Source: Fragilariopsis cylindrus CCMP1102
Lineage: Eukaryota > Bacillariophyta > Bacillariophyceae > Bacillariales > Bacillariaceae
Assembly: GCA_900095095.1 (NCBI GenBank)
Contig: FMBT01000411.1
Coordinates: 62,001 to 126,000 of the forward strand
Direction of reading: 5' to 3'
Length of the DNA stretch: 64,000 nucleotides
In this document: positions 44,400-52,627 of the stretch, piece by piece
Layout of the letters: the number at the start of each line of letters is the position of its first letter
How positions within the stretch are numbered: position 1 is the first letter of the stretch
Translations under genes and position numbers: made by a program
Notes under the pieces: generated by a model
What the model saw: only the letters and a program-made list of their open reading frames with translations
Told to the model about the DNA's origin: nothing
The model's database searches: none

Positions 44400-46019
44400 T
44401 TATCTCAACTTTTTTCTGCGACTACATGAATTAATAACCGTATCTCCCGATCCTCTTGAGTTATCAGGTAGTACTTGACAAACCAATTCACCACTATCCA
44501 TATCATCTACACTTAACATAAATTTCCCAATTTGCTTCATCGCACCCTCAAACGAAAAATAGTCGTTGCGTAGCTGCTCAATCTCATGTTCGGTTTTAGA
44601 TATTTGAGAATCTGATATCTTTGATAATTCAAGAACCAATTCTGGTAATTTTTCTACAGTTACAGAATATGATATATTTTTCATTAAATTCTCGTAAGGG
44701 AGCCACGGTTGATCTAGATATACCTGGATTGGGATAAGGCCCATCTGAAGTGTCTCCTATTTTGACCAGAGAAATAACGAGGGAAAATGTATACGGGAAG
44801 AATGAGACGAATAAGTTGAGAGAGAGAGAAAAAAGGAAGATAAAACGAACGAACGCATACGCTCTTAAGATAGATAAATCATAAACCGACTTACCTGTAT
44901 GTGGTACGAGGTTCTACCAAATCCGCGTGGACAAAGTTGAAATTTCGATTGAGCCATAACATTCCTCCATTCCTTTCCTTTGTAGTAGTGATTACCCTGA
45001 GATATCATTATCTGACGCATATTTTCTGGTGCATTTTTCTTACTTCCGACATAACTTATGGTATGTTCTCGTTCGCTCGGAGGAACTTTTGAAAGAGATG
45101 GTTCTGGTTGTTTTAACAGGGGAATTGGAACATGGCCGTACCCACCAGCACTCAATACAGTAATATGATATTTGCTTTGTAGGTCACTAAATTCAGAACA
45201 TCGTCCAACAAATCCATCATCATTTTGATTAACAGTTATGTACATGACATCCTCTCTTAATAAATCCTCCTTCATAATTTCCAAGACAAGATCTTTTGGA
45301 TACTTGTAACGACTGTTGACCCATATATCCGTCCATGGGATGAATATTGGTATGTACGGTCCGAATACATCAGAAAGTGAATTATTTTTTGACTGTAATT
45401 CTTTTTGAAAATGTGAAATCCATGTGTTTTCAATCCATGGTCCTTCATAATCAGCAGCATGATGTGGTTTATGATCTGCATGTTGAGCCCATTTGTCTAA
45501 ACGTTGATGAATTTCTTGGAAATGTTGAAACGCATCTTTTGGATACGATAAGTCGGGTAGTTCTGGTTTTGTTTGACGGAGGCATTCCAACGCTCGTTTC
45601 ATCGATGGACTATTATTGTTATTATTTTGTGCATTATTAAAAATTAGTTCGGATTCTCTAACCGTGTTTTCGACTAGCGTTACTGACGAGGTAGTGTTAT
45701 CAAATTTATGATTTTGTACTAGTACTTCTAATAAATCATGTATCATATCAAACTTGTTGTTGATTTTATCAAATTCATCTTCTATACTAATACTACTTAT
45801 TAGTTCATCACTATTCTTGGTGGTGATAATTACGGGAGAAACTGAAGTTATCACTGCTGTTGATTCTGTTGGTAGTACATCCCGTAAATAAGATGTAGAG
45901 GTAGATGACAAAGCTCTTGGATCACTCGGGATTAAAGTTTTAATTTGTTTTTGAAAACCAACGAAGGCTAGTACAAAACAGATGACTAGCGAAATGAGGA
46001 GAGCTGGACGAGGGAACAT
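44400..46019 (-). CDS. Exostosin-like glycosyltransferase (GT47-type), type II membrane
   Basis: Two exons, 44895-46019 and 44400-44744, with GTAAGT donor and CAG acceptor, both phase 0; 489 residues. The N-terminus has one uncleaved anchor (ALLISLVICFVLAFVGF), the layout of a Golgi type II glycosyltransferase. The C-terminal half resembles exostosin-family enzymes: YVGSKKNAPENMRQIM, then FQLCPRGFGRTSYHIQ and, across the intron, MGLIPIQVYLDQPWLPY (the nucleotide-sugar binding region). Family members transfer sugars such as Glc, Gal, Xyl or uronic acids to cell-wall or proteoglycan chains; the donor here is unknown. About ten CAA triplets lie in the leader just before the ATG. The assignment rests on motif order rather than overall identity. 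Confidence 0.72.
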
Positions 46020-46025
46020 CGTATT

Positions 46026-46026
<1 letters not shown>

Positions 46027-46058
<32 letters not shown>
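46027..46058 (-). repeat. CAA-repeat leader immediately before the glycosyltransferase ATG
   Basis: About ten CAA triplets (on the minus strand) end a few bases upstream of the start codon at 46019. CAA-repeat leaders are unstructured and are known to favour ribosome scanning; that use here is inference. It may equally be one of the trinucleotide expansions common in this genome. Confidence 0.6.
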
Positions 46059-46059
<1 letters not shown>

Positions 46060-46330
46060 CGATTAACGGACTACGATGATATTGTACTAGAACAAATACT
46101 CGTTACGACTAGTAACCACTCCGAAAGAGGTGAGATATCCTTGCTTACATTACTGACTACTAGTACGATGATATTGTCAGGGGTCATAAATTCTATTATT
46201 GTGTAGAACAAATACGTCGTTAAGGCTATTACTAACGTTACCGGTACTATCGTAAATTTGAAATTTTTGTAATTTCCGCCGTTGAGGGTAGGGTAACCTT
46301 AACTCTAATAATGGTAGAGTCCAGGTATTC

Positions 46331-46440
46331 AAAAAAAGGATTGCTTCTCTTCAATAATGCGTGTTAACCTTGCACAGGAACCATGCTAATCTTCTCTGTA
46401 TTGTAAAGCGTTTGTTTAATGCTCGACCCGCAGGTCGAGC
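46331..46440 (-). ncRNA. U6: U6 spliceosomal snRNA
   Basis: Reading the minus strand from 46440: a 5' hairpin GCTCGACC-TGCG-GGTCGAGC (46421-46440), then ATTAAACAAACGC, the invariant ATACAGAGAAGATTAGCATGG (ACAGAGA box plus the AGC of the catalytic triad), the internal stem-loop TTCCTGTGCAAGGTTAAC, ACACGC, a 3' tail, and seven Ts at 46331-46337 as the Pol III terminator. Compared with the usual CCCC...GGATGA internal stem, this copy has TTCC...GGTTAA, changes that largely keep pairing and leave an unpaired U at or near the U80 position. U6 pairs with U4 and then with U2 and the 5' splice site in the nucleus. The mature RNA is about 103 nt. Confidence 0.93.
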
Positions 46441-46724
46441 AATAATCACTGCGAATTTAGAGTATATAAACTAAAGTAAATCTCCACGATTCACTCGAGT
46501 CTTGCGAAATTTGTGCTGGAGAACGTATTAAACCGAAGATTGCCTCATTTCATCGTCGAGAGCGACCCAAACATTTTGTACTAAAACTCTTAATTTAATT
46601 TTCGAATTTATTATCAATCACACTCGCAATCAACCACCAGATCGAGAGTCTCAATCGCATCAGACAACAAGCAACACTTGGCGTATCTTACTACCAATTC
46701 CTTATAGACAAATCGAACTCAACC
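46441..46724. promoter_or_regulatory. Divergent promoter, U6 snRNA (Pol III) / epimerase (Pol II)
   Basis: On the U6 side, TATATAAA at 46463-46470 lies 23-30 bases upstream of the U6 5' end, the spacing expected of a Pol III type 3 TATA box. The same 284 bp must also contain the promoter of the ribulose-phosphate epimerase gene, so two polymerases start back to back. Confidence 0.65.
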
Positions 46725-47471
46725 ATGTATCACTGTTGTCCAGGTCAAATTGGTCCATCGGTCCTTGACTGTGACATGGCTGATTTAGCGAAGGAAGGAA
46801 AAAGAGCATTAGATGCTGGTGCATCATATTTACATTTAGATGTGATGGATGGACACTTTGTACCAAACATTTCATTCGGTCCATACGTTATTGAATGTTT
46901 AAGAAAACATCTTCCAGATGTTTTCTTTGATTGTCATATGATGACAACACATCCTGAAAACTGGGTTGAAAAAGTTGCTAAAGCTCAAGGAAGTAAACCT
47001 GGACTATTATGTTATACATTCCATTATGAAGCGACGGAACCTCGTGGTATAACACAGAAAGTAATTGATCTTATTAAGGCAAATAATATGAAAGTAGGAC
47101 TTACCTTGAGTCCTGATACACCCGTTGAGGCATTACTTAAATATGGTGATCAGATTGATTTAGCATTAATCATGACTGTTTATCCTGGAAAGGGTGGCCA
47201 ATCCTTCATTGAAGAAATGATGGAGAAGGTAAGGACTATACGTGCAGCATATCCAGATATGGATATTGAAGTCGATGGTGGTGTTAAACCAAAAACTGTT
47301 GATATGGCTGCAAAAGCTGGTGCGAATTTAATTGTTTCTGGTAGTGGCGTGTACAAGGCAGAAGATATGGCTAATAATATTTCTATCATGCAAAGAAGTG
47401 TAGAAAAGTATGGACTTGGTAAGACTGATGAAGATATTTCACCTATGCGGTCGAACACGGACACGGCATGA
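46725..47471 (+). CDS. RPE: Ribulose-phosphate 3-epimerase
   Basis: A 248-residue single-exon TIM-barrel protein that interconverts ribulose-5-phosphate and xylulose-5-phosphate. Conserved family features are present from end to end: IGPSVLDCDMADL, YLHLDVMDGHFVPNISFGP (metal-binding His and catalytic Asp), DCHMMTTHPENWV, YTFHYEATE, GLTLSPDTPVEALL, MTVYPGKGGQSFIEEMMEKV, EVDGGVKPKTVDMAAKAGA and the phosphate-binding NLIVSGSGVY. There is no N-terminal presequence, so it should be the cytosolic pentose-phosphate isoform rather than the Calvin-cycle one. It starts at the first ATG after a long leader and diverges from the U6 gene. Length is that of a complete enzyme. Confidence 0.97.
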   Translation: MYHCCPGQIGPSVLDCDMADLAKEGKRALDAGASYLHLDVMDGHFVPNISFGPYVIECLRKHLPDVFFDCHMMTTHPENWVEKVAKAQGSKPGLLCYTFHYEATEPRGITQKVIDLIKANNMKVGLTLSPDTPVEALLKYGDQIDLALIMTVYPGKGGQSFIEEMMEKVRTIRAAYPDMDIEVDGGVKPKTVDMAAKAGANLIVSGSGVYKAEDMANNISIMQRSVEKYGLGKTDEDISPMRSNTDTA

Positions 47472-47590
47472 AATAAGAATTGATATATGAATTGAAATGT
47501 AATTCAAATTTACTTTCTTGTCTTCTTATATTTTGCTCTCTATATAAGTTGTAGAATAATTTGACGTGTCTCGCCGTGTTAAGTCGTTAT

Positions 47591-47655
47591 GGGAGTGCCG
47601 ACGTAGCTAAAGTAGCAAGGCGGACTAAAGTGGGGTTCTGGTCTTCAAATGTCAA
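47591..47655 (+). other. tRNA-Leu-like relic
   Basis: GTGCCGACGTAGC, AAGGCGGACTAAAG and GTTCTGGTCTTCAAATG follow one another in the order of the 5' half, anticodon arm and variable arm of a eukaryotic tRNA-Leu. No T arm or matching acceptor stem follows, so it cannot be functional. It lies between two convergent genes. Confidence 0.3.
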
Positions 47656-47754
47656 CATTATTCTATTTATACTATACTATACTATACATAGAGATAATTG
47701 CTACTAATTAATGGATTATTGTTATCTTTACATACATGCATACATTCAATTTAT

Positions 47755-49716
47755 TTATTTTTCACCACCACGTATGTTATTAAGTAACATATCATGCCAA
47801 TTCGATACTTGCGGTGACGCAAAAGGTGTTGCAGGAATAAATGGTGTACCAGCCTGTGAGGAGGTGCTACCCGGAGTATCAGTCGCATTATGATCAAAAA
47901 CATCACGTAAATCATTCGACAACGATGTTGATAACTGATTATTACGATGACGATGTTTTCTACTCGATAATTTGTTGTTGTTTTTGTTGCTGCTGTCATG
48001 ATTGTTCTCATTAGGATTTAATTCGTCAAGCAAGAATACGTATTGATAACCCTTATATAGTATCCACGCAACAAATGTTGTCCATATGATTGGTATTGAT
48101 AAGAATAATAATATTGGTAATGAACATGGCAACAGAACAAGTCTCATAAATGACATAATTGATGTTTCCATTGACTGATACCTTGTATCAAAAATTTGAT
48201 GACGACAAAATCCTCTATTATCTGTTGGAAAATTATTATGTCTTGAAAAATATTGTAACATTCGATCTTTTTCTGCCCATTTCTTATCAAGCCATGATGA
48301 ATCTTGTAGGACTTCTTCCATACTGTAGCGTTTAATACGTATATGTATCTCATTTGGATATTGGCGACGTAATGTATTCCATAGGGATAATAATGATAAA
48401 CCATCAACTTTATCATTTTGTGGTGGAACAGATCCCTTGTAGCCTTTATATGCAATTGTTACATCATATATGATCGGACTTGATTCACGTAAACTACTTA
48501 TACTAGCATTAAATCCAGTTGTTCTTGGCAGCAACAAATGTTTCAATTGTGGTCTACCTTCTCTTTTTGCAAAATCATTACTTCGTGCTAATACTGCATT
48601 CCTATTTTCACCATTATATAACGACCAACCTTCTGGGAATAATAGAAAATGAACAGGTGCAGCAGTTCCATCACCATTATCATCGCCACGATCATTATGA
48701 TTATGATTATTATCACGTGTTGTACGAGTACGTGTACTTCGTGTGTTGTTGTTGTTGCTGTTGTTGTCGGTACGTGCAGTAGCAGTAAATGATCGTAACA
48801 ATTTGAATAAACTTTCTCTATCTGAAACATAATCTTCTTCATCAATTAAAGGAAAATCAAGAAACGAATGAAAAAACTTTGCAGCTAATGCTAAATCTTG
48901 AGATGGTGGTTTCCTCCGGATGTTACTGGTATTATTACAACTATCTGTTGTCGTTGCTGCTGTCGTTAATGCTGCTGCCGTCGAACAATTAGTTTTTCGT
49001 ATTGGTGATGATGTATTATTTGATGCCGAAGAAGGCGATGATACTGATGATGACGAGTCTCCTCTATTATTATTATTATTATTATTACTATTACTATGAA
49101 GGTTATTACTACCATGATTACTATTATTATTATTATTATTGTTGTTATTGTGTTTATTCAGATGAAAAATTTCATTTCTTAAGAATACTTTAATACTCCC
49201 TCGTAGACCAACACATCGTCCAAGCATTAATAAACTATACCAATCAGCATCCATTACATGATTCGATACCAGAATTGATGTACCCACTGGTGATGGTACG
49301 TCCGAATCACCTGTTAAACAAATTCTTGTATTTGGCAACAACAATGATATTGCTTCTAAGTAACTACCGAGTCCAATTTGATTGGCTAGTCTACGATACA
49401 CTGTAATTGAAAATGGACGAACAATTATATATAATAATATAACAACAGTCCACAGTCCAAATGATATAAAAATTGCAACTAATCCAAAGATAAAATCTAT
49501 TATCCAATCAAAAAAAGGATCACTGCTTCCATTTTCATCATTGTCGAAATTATTATTATTATTGTTATTATTATTTCCTTGTTGTTGCTGTTGAAACATC
49601 ATCATACCATCTGTATCAGCAAATCGAGCTGTTCTTCTTGATTGACGATGTTGATTCTCATTCTGATTCGAATTCGAATTCGAATTTCCATTATTATTAC
49701 TGTTACGACCATTCAT
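47755..49716 (-). CDS. Lysophospholipid acyltransferase (AGPAT/LCLAT1-like)
   Basis: A 653-residue single-exon protein; the first true ATG is at 49716. It contains the acyltransferase HX4D motif in SNHVMDADW (about residue 153), an FLRNEIF segment, and the FPEGWSLYN block (the FPEG motif) with HLLLPRTTGF further on. Hydrophobic segments lie before the catalytic part (about residues 70-100) and near the C-terminus (SIPIIWTTFVAWILY). Such enzymes acylate lysophosphatidic acid or other lysophospholipids at the ER or mitochondrial membrane; the order of motifs best fits the AGPAT3/4/LCLAT1 branch. Three large Asn/Ser/Thr/Arg-rich inserts, one of them directly between the two catalytic motifs, lengthen it well beyond the usual ~380 residues. 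It is convergent with the epimerase gene. Confidence 0.85.
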   Translation of the reverse strand: MNGRNSNNNGNSNSNSNQNENQHRQSRRTARFADTDGMMMFQQQQQGNNNNNNNNNFDNDENGSSDPFFDWIIDFIFGLVAIFISFGLWTVVILLYIIVRPFSITVYRRLANQIGLGSYLEAISLLLPNTRICLTGDSDVPSPVGTSILVSNHVMDADWYSLLMLGRCVGLRGSIKVFLRNEIFHLNKHNNNNNNNNNSNHGSNNLHSNSNNNNNNNRGDSSSSVSSPSSASNNTSSPIRKTNCSTAAALTTAATTTDSCNNTSNIRRKPPSQDLALAAKFFHSFLDFPLIDEEDYVSDRESLFKLLRSFTATARTDNNSNNNNTRSTRTRTTRDNNHNHNDRGDDNGDGTAAPVHFLLFPEGWSLYNGENRNAVLARSNDFAKREGRPQLKHLLLPRTTGFNASISSLRESSPIIYDVTIAYKGYKGSVPPQNDKVDGLSLLSLWNTLRRQYPNEIHIRIKRYSMEEVLQDSSWLDKKWAEKDRMLQYFSRHNNFPTDNRGFCRHQIFDTRYQSMETSIMSFMRLVLLPCSLPILLFLSIPIIWTTFVAWILYKGYQYVFLLDELNPNENNHDSSNKNNNKLSSRKHRHRNNQLSTSLSNDLRDVFDHNATDTPGSTSSQAGTPFIPATPFASPQVSNWHDMLLNNIRGGEK

Positions 49717-50835
49717 TATGCGGTATTTTCTCAGTTGTATTGCTCTCACGAAGGATGTCGTCGATATACTACCATTCTATTGAAGATGAAAAAATGTGAA
49801 AGAGTATGCGTGAGCGTGTGTTCGCTTACTGAAGTTTCAAGTTGTTATTTTCCGTCGTCATAAACAAAGACAAATCAATACAGTAGACAAGCAAGATATG
49901 AGAGTTGAGAAAATGACAACAAAGTAAAGCAGCAAATTCTCAAAAGAAGATGCATCATCCTCGATCGATCACAAATCAAATCGTCGACATCATCACATCA
50001 CATGAAAAGGCGCGCCCGATAAAAAGTAAAAAAATAGAGTAAAAATGTAAAAATAGTAATAATCCTGATTGCCGAATGAATCGAACCCGTGACCTTTGTT
50101 ATAAACAACTGGAATGCACAACTAACGCGCAACAGAAAAATACAAAAATATAATCCGATTGCCGAATGAATCGAACCCGTGACCCTAGAAACAACTGGAA
50201 TGCATAAAAACATAAAAACTAACCTTCTACATTGCAGCCTAACTAAGATAAAAGATTGTACATCAGTCTTTCCTTCAGCATAGCAATATTACTGTAACAC
50301 TAAGTAGAACTTCTTGTTGTCAATTAGTCCATACTGTACCACACTTTAAACCCAAACTAAAAATTGTGTAAGTTTTTACGTCAGACCAGACTATCAGTAT
50401 CTGGCTGACTCACTAGCTATCTATCTAGTAGATAGTCTCTCAATCAATATCAAATATTCCATTAAAACAAAGAGCAAGAAGTATTATAATATGTATCACT
50501 GAGGATGTACGTAACAATGAAAGACAACGGGCTGTCAAACAACACTCATCCTGAAACAAATTCTCCATCGTCATATTGTGAAATAGGGAAAAGCGAATGA
50601 AAGCCATCATTCTAATTTAAAAGATAAATCATCTTTTCGAACTTAATGAACAATTTGCCATAAGTAGTGATTCTCTTATTATGATACATATTACTAACTA
50701 ACATGTGACTGGTATATAATCGTGATAACTGATAGACCAAAAAGGTAAGGAAATGGTAGTGCGTAAAAAGTTCACTACGGTACGTACGAACTTTAATAAT
50801 ATGTTTATGTATCAACTTCAAACTCAAACTCAAAC
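49717..50835. other. Intergenic region with tandem tRNA-like repeats
   Basis: About 1.1 kb with no coding frame I trust. It contains two copies of a tRNA-like sequence 90 bp apart (50061-50202, listed separately). The rest is AT-rich with short inverted repeats near 50410. Confidence 0.55.
50061..50202 (-). repeat. Two tandem tRNA-Ile-like relics, 90-bp period
   Basis: GCCGAATGAATCGAACCCGT occurs at 50071 and again at 50161, with CAACTGGAATGCA downstream of both. On the minus strand copy 1 reads GCGCGTTAGTTG, then TTTATAACAAAGGTCACGGG and TTCGATTC, like the D arm, anticodon arm and T arm of a tRNA-Ile with a TAT anticodon. The B box GGGTTCGATTC is intact, but the T and acceptor stems do not pair. 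These look like broken tRNA genes or pieces of a tRNA-derived SINE. Confidence 0.5.
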
Positions 50836-52149
50836 TCAAAAGTATGTAGCGTTTGTCGAATATGCCTTCAATTCAGGAGCAAGATTGGCACCACCCGACA
50901 TTAATGCCTCTATCTCTTCCTCGGACATCGGTAATCGTCCATAATTAGCAGGTACCACAACTTCAGGTTTCACAGTAAGTGCAGCCGCCCATCCATCTTT
51001 TCCTAGAAAATTAATAGATGGAATACGTGCTTCTGATGATACATCGCTACTACTACTACTACTACTACTAGATGATACAGTTGGAGCTGGAGTAGAAGCA
51101 GCAACAGGCTCTGCAGTTGATGGAGCTGCTGGTGCTTCTTCTTCTGTAGTTGATGGAGCTGCTGCTGCTTCTACTGTCGCTACTCCTTCCGTATCAATTT
51201 CATATAAATCAGCTCCAACTTCCACATTATCGTCACTGTATATTATTATGTTGTTTGTGTACAAAAGTATCATACAAAACACATCAGAAATAAGATTTAA
51301 TTAATTTCATTGTTGTTATGTTGTATCACTGAAAATAGTAATAGTAATAGTAATATAAACAAGGTACAACTTGTACACCAATCTCACTTACATTTCTCCA
51401 AATTGCTTAGTAATTACGCCGGCTTTTGTCGCCTTGATATCGACAGTAACTTTATCAGTTTCAATCAACGCAAGAACATCCTTTCATATTTTGTCGTTGT
51501 TGTTGTTGTTGTTGTTGTTGGTAGAATTGAATAGTAAAATTGTTAGAATTGAAGAAAAAAAGTCAGATGACGGAAGTTGATCGATCGACCTACTGTAGCT
51601 AGCTTTACTAGCATTTGATACAAAAATTCTTCAGTTATGCACCGCACGGTGTACTCATGATCATCATTTTCACTCACATCCTCTTCTACCATTTGACCGA
51701 TTTGAGCTTGCCATTCTACAAGCGTGCCCTATAAATAATAATAGTAGTAATAATAGAAATGATACCATCAACGTAGTAAGTTAGATGAAATATACGACAT
51801 TAGAATTAAAAAACAAATATATTCCAAAATACTCCTCGCAATAATATATTATGTTGTTGCAGAGCGAAACAAAACCCACGTGATGTTAACGAATTGATGT
51901 AAAACATATATGTTTCATCCTCACGCACCTCTGTAATCGAATCTCCCATTGATGGTACCTTCATAGTATGTTTTTCAAGAACGATATTTGTAGCAGATAC
52001 GAAATTTCTTCGAGTAGTAGTAGTAGTAGTAGCCGTAGTAATAGAGACAACATAATGTTCTTTTTAGTGCTGTCTGCTGTCGTCGATATCATTCGACGAA
52101 ACAGACGTCCAACAACAACGGCACCACCATTTCCCCGAGATCCCATCAT
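50836..52149 (-). CDS. Lipoyl-domain protein lacking an acyltransferase domain
   Basis: Four exons: 51929-52149, 51678-51728, 51392-51480 and 50836-51235, with introns of 200, 197 and 156 nt. Spliced, exons 1-4 give MKVPSMGDSITEGTLVEWQ, QIGQMVEEDDVLALIETDKV, TVDIKATKAGVITKQFGE and IDDNVEVGADLYEID: a complete lipoyl domain with the modified Lys in ETDKVTVDIKA, as in 2-oxoglutarate dehydrogenase E2. An Ala/Pro/Ser/Thr linker follows, then ARIPSINFLGKDGWAAAL and NYGRLPMSEEEIEALMSGGA to the stop. No subunit-binding or catalytic domain exists. Exon 1 starts MMGSRGNGGAVVVGRLFRRM, a typical mitochondrial presequence, but its frame is one base short of the lipoyl frame (somewhere in 52,010-52,070). 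A swinging-arm or adaptor subunit of a mitochondrial 2-oxoacid dehydrogenase is inferred; PxIxFLGK recalls the Kgd4/MRPS36 family. Confidence 0.7.
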
Positions 52150-52627
52150 TATGTAGAAACAAAAATTCGATAGATTTGATGAGAGTATGTAGTGTGATAC
52201 TGTATCTAAACCAATGTAAATAGAGAGTTTGTCGAGAGTTGTAAATTCGAATATATTCAATTGGAAACAGAAAACAATAAAAACTAAGCAGCAGCAAACA
52301 GCGAACTACTATCATCTGCCCTCTACAGTATCAAGGACACAAGTAATACTCCAATCACGAGACGATCTCGAAAACCTTCGCCGTATGAACTCAGAACTAT
52401 TTTGGGGGAGAGGCGATAATATTTTCGAATCTGGGGGTATAATCAAGTCCCGCATGACTCACTATAAACATTTTTCGATTTCATATTTATTTTTAAAATT
52501 GAAAACAATCTGTTCATACATCATACCCCTTGGACTTGCAAAGTAAAAGAGCATTGCTTTCTTCATCGGAAGTTGTATCCAGGCAAGATATAAAATAAAA
52601 TAAACAAAACAGTACAACACAAAAAAC
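52150..52627. promoter_or_regulatory. Divergent promoter region, lipoyl protein / APC1
   Basis: About 480 bp between two divergent starts. No specific element is recognised and no coding frame is convincing. Confidence 0.4.

Noticed and set aside
50612-50839. 75-codon minus-strand frame near the lipoyl gene 3' end
   Set aside because: It has no homology that I recognise and sits in the 3' flank of the lipoyl protein gene.
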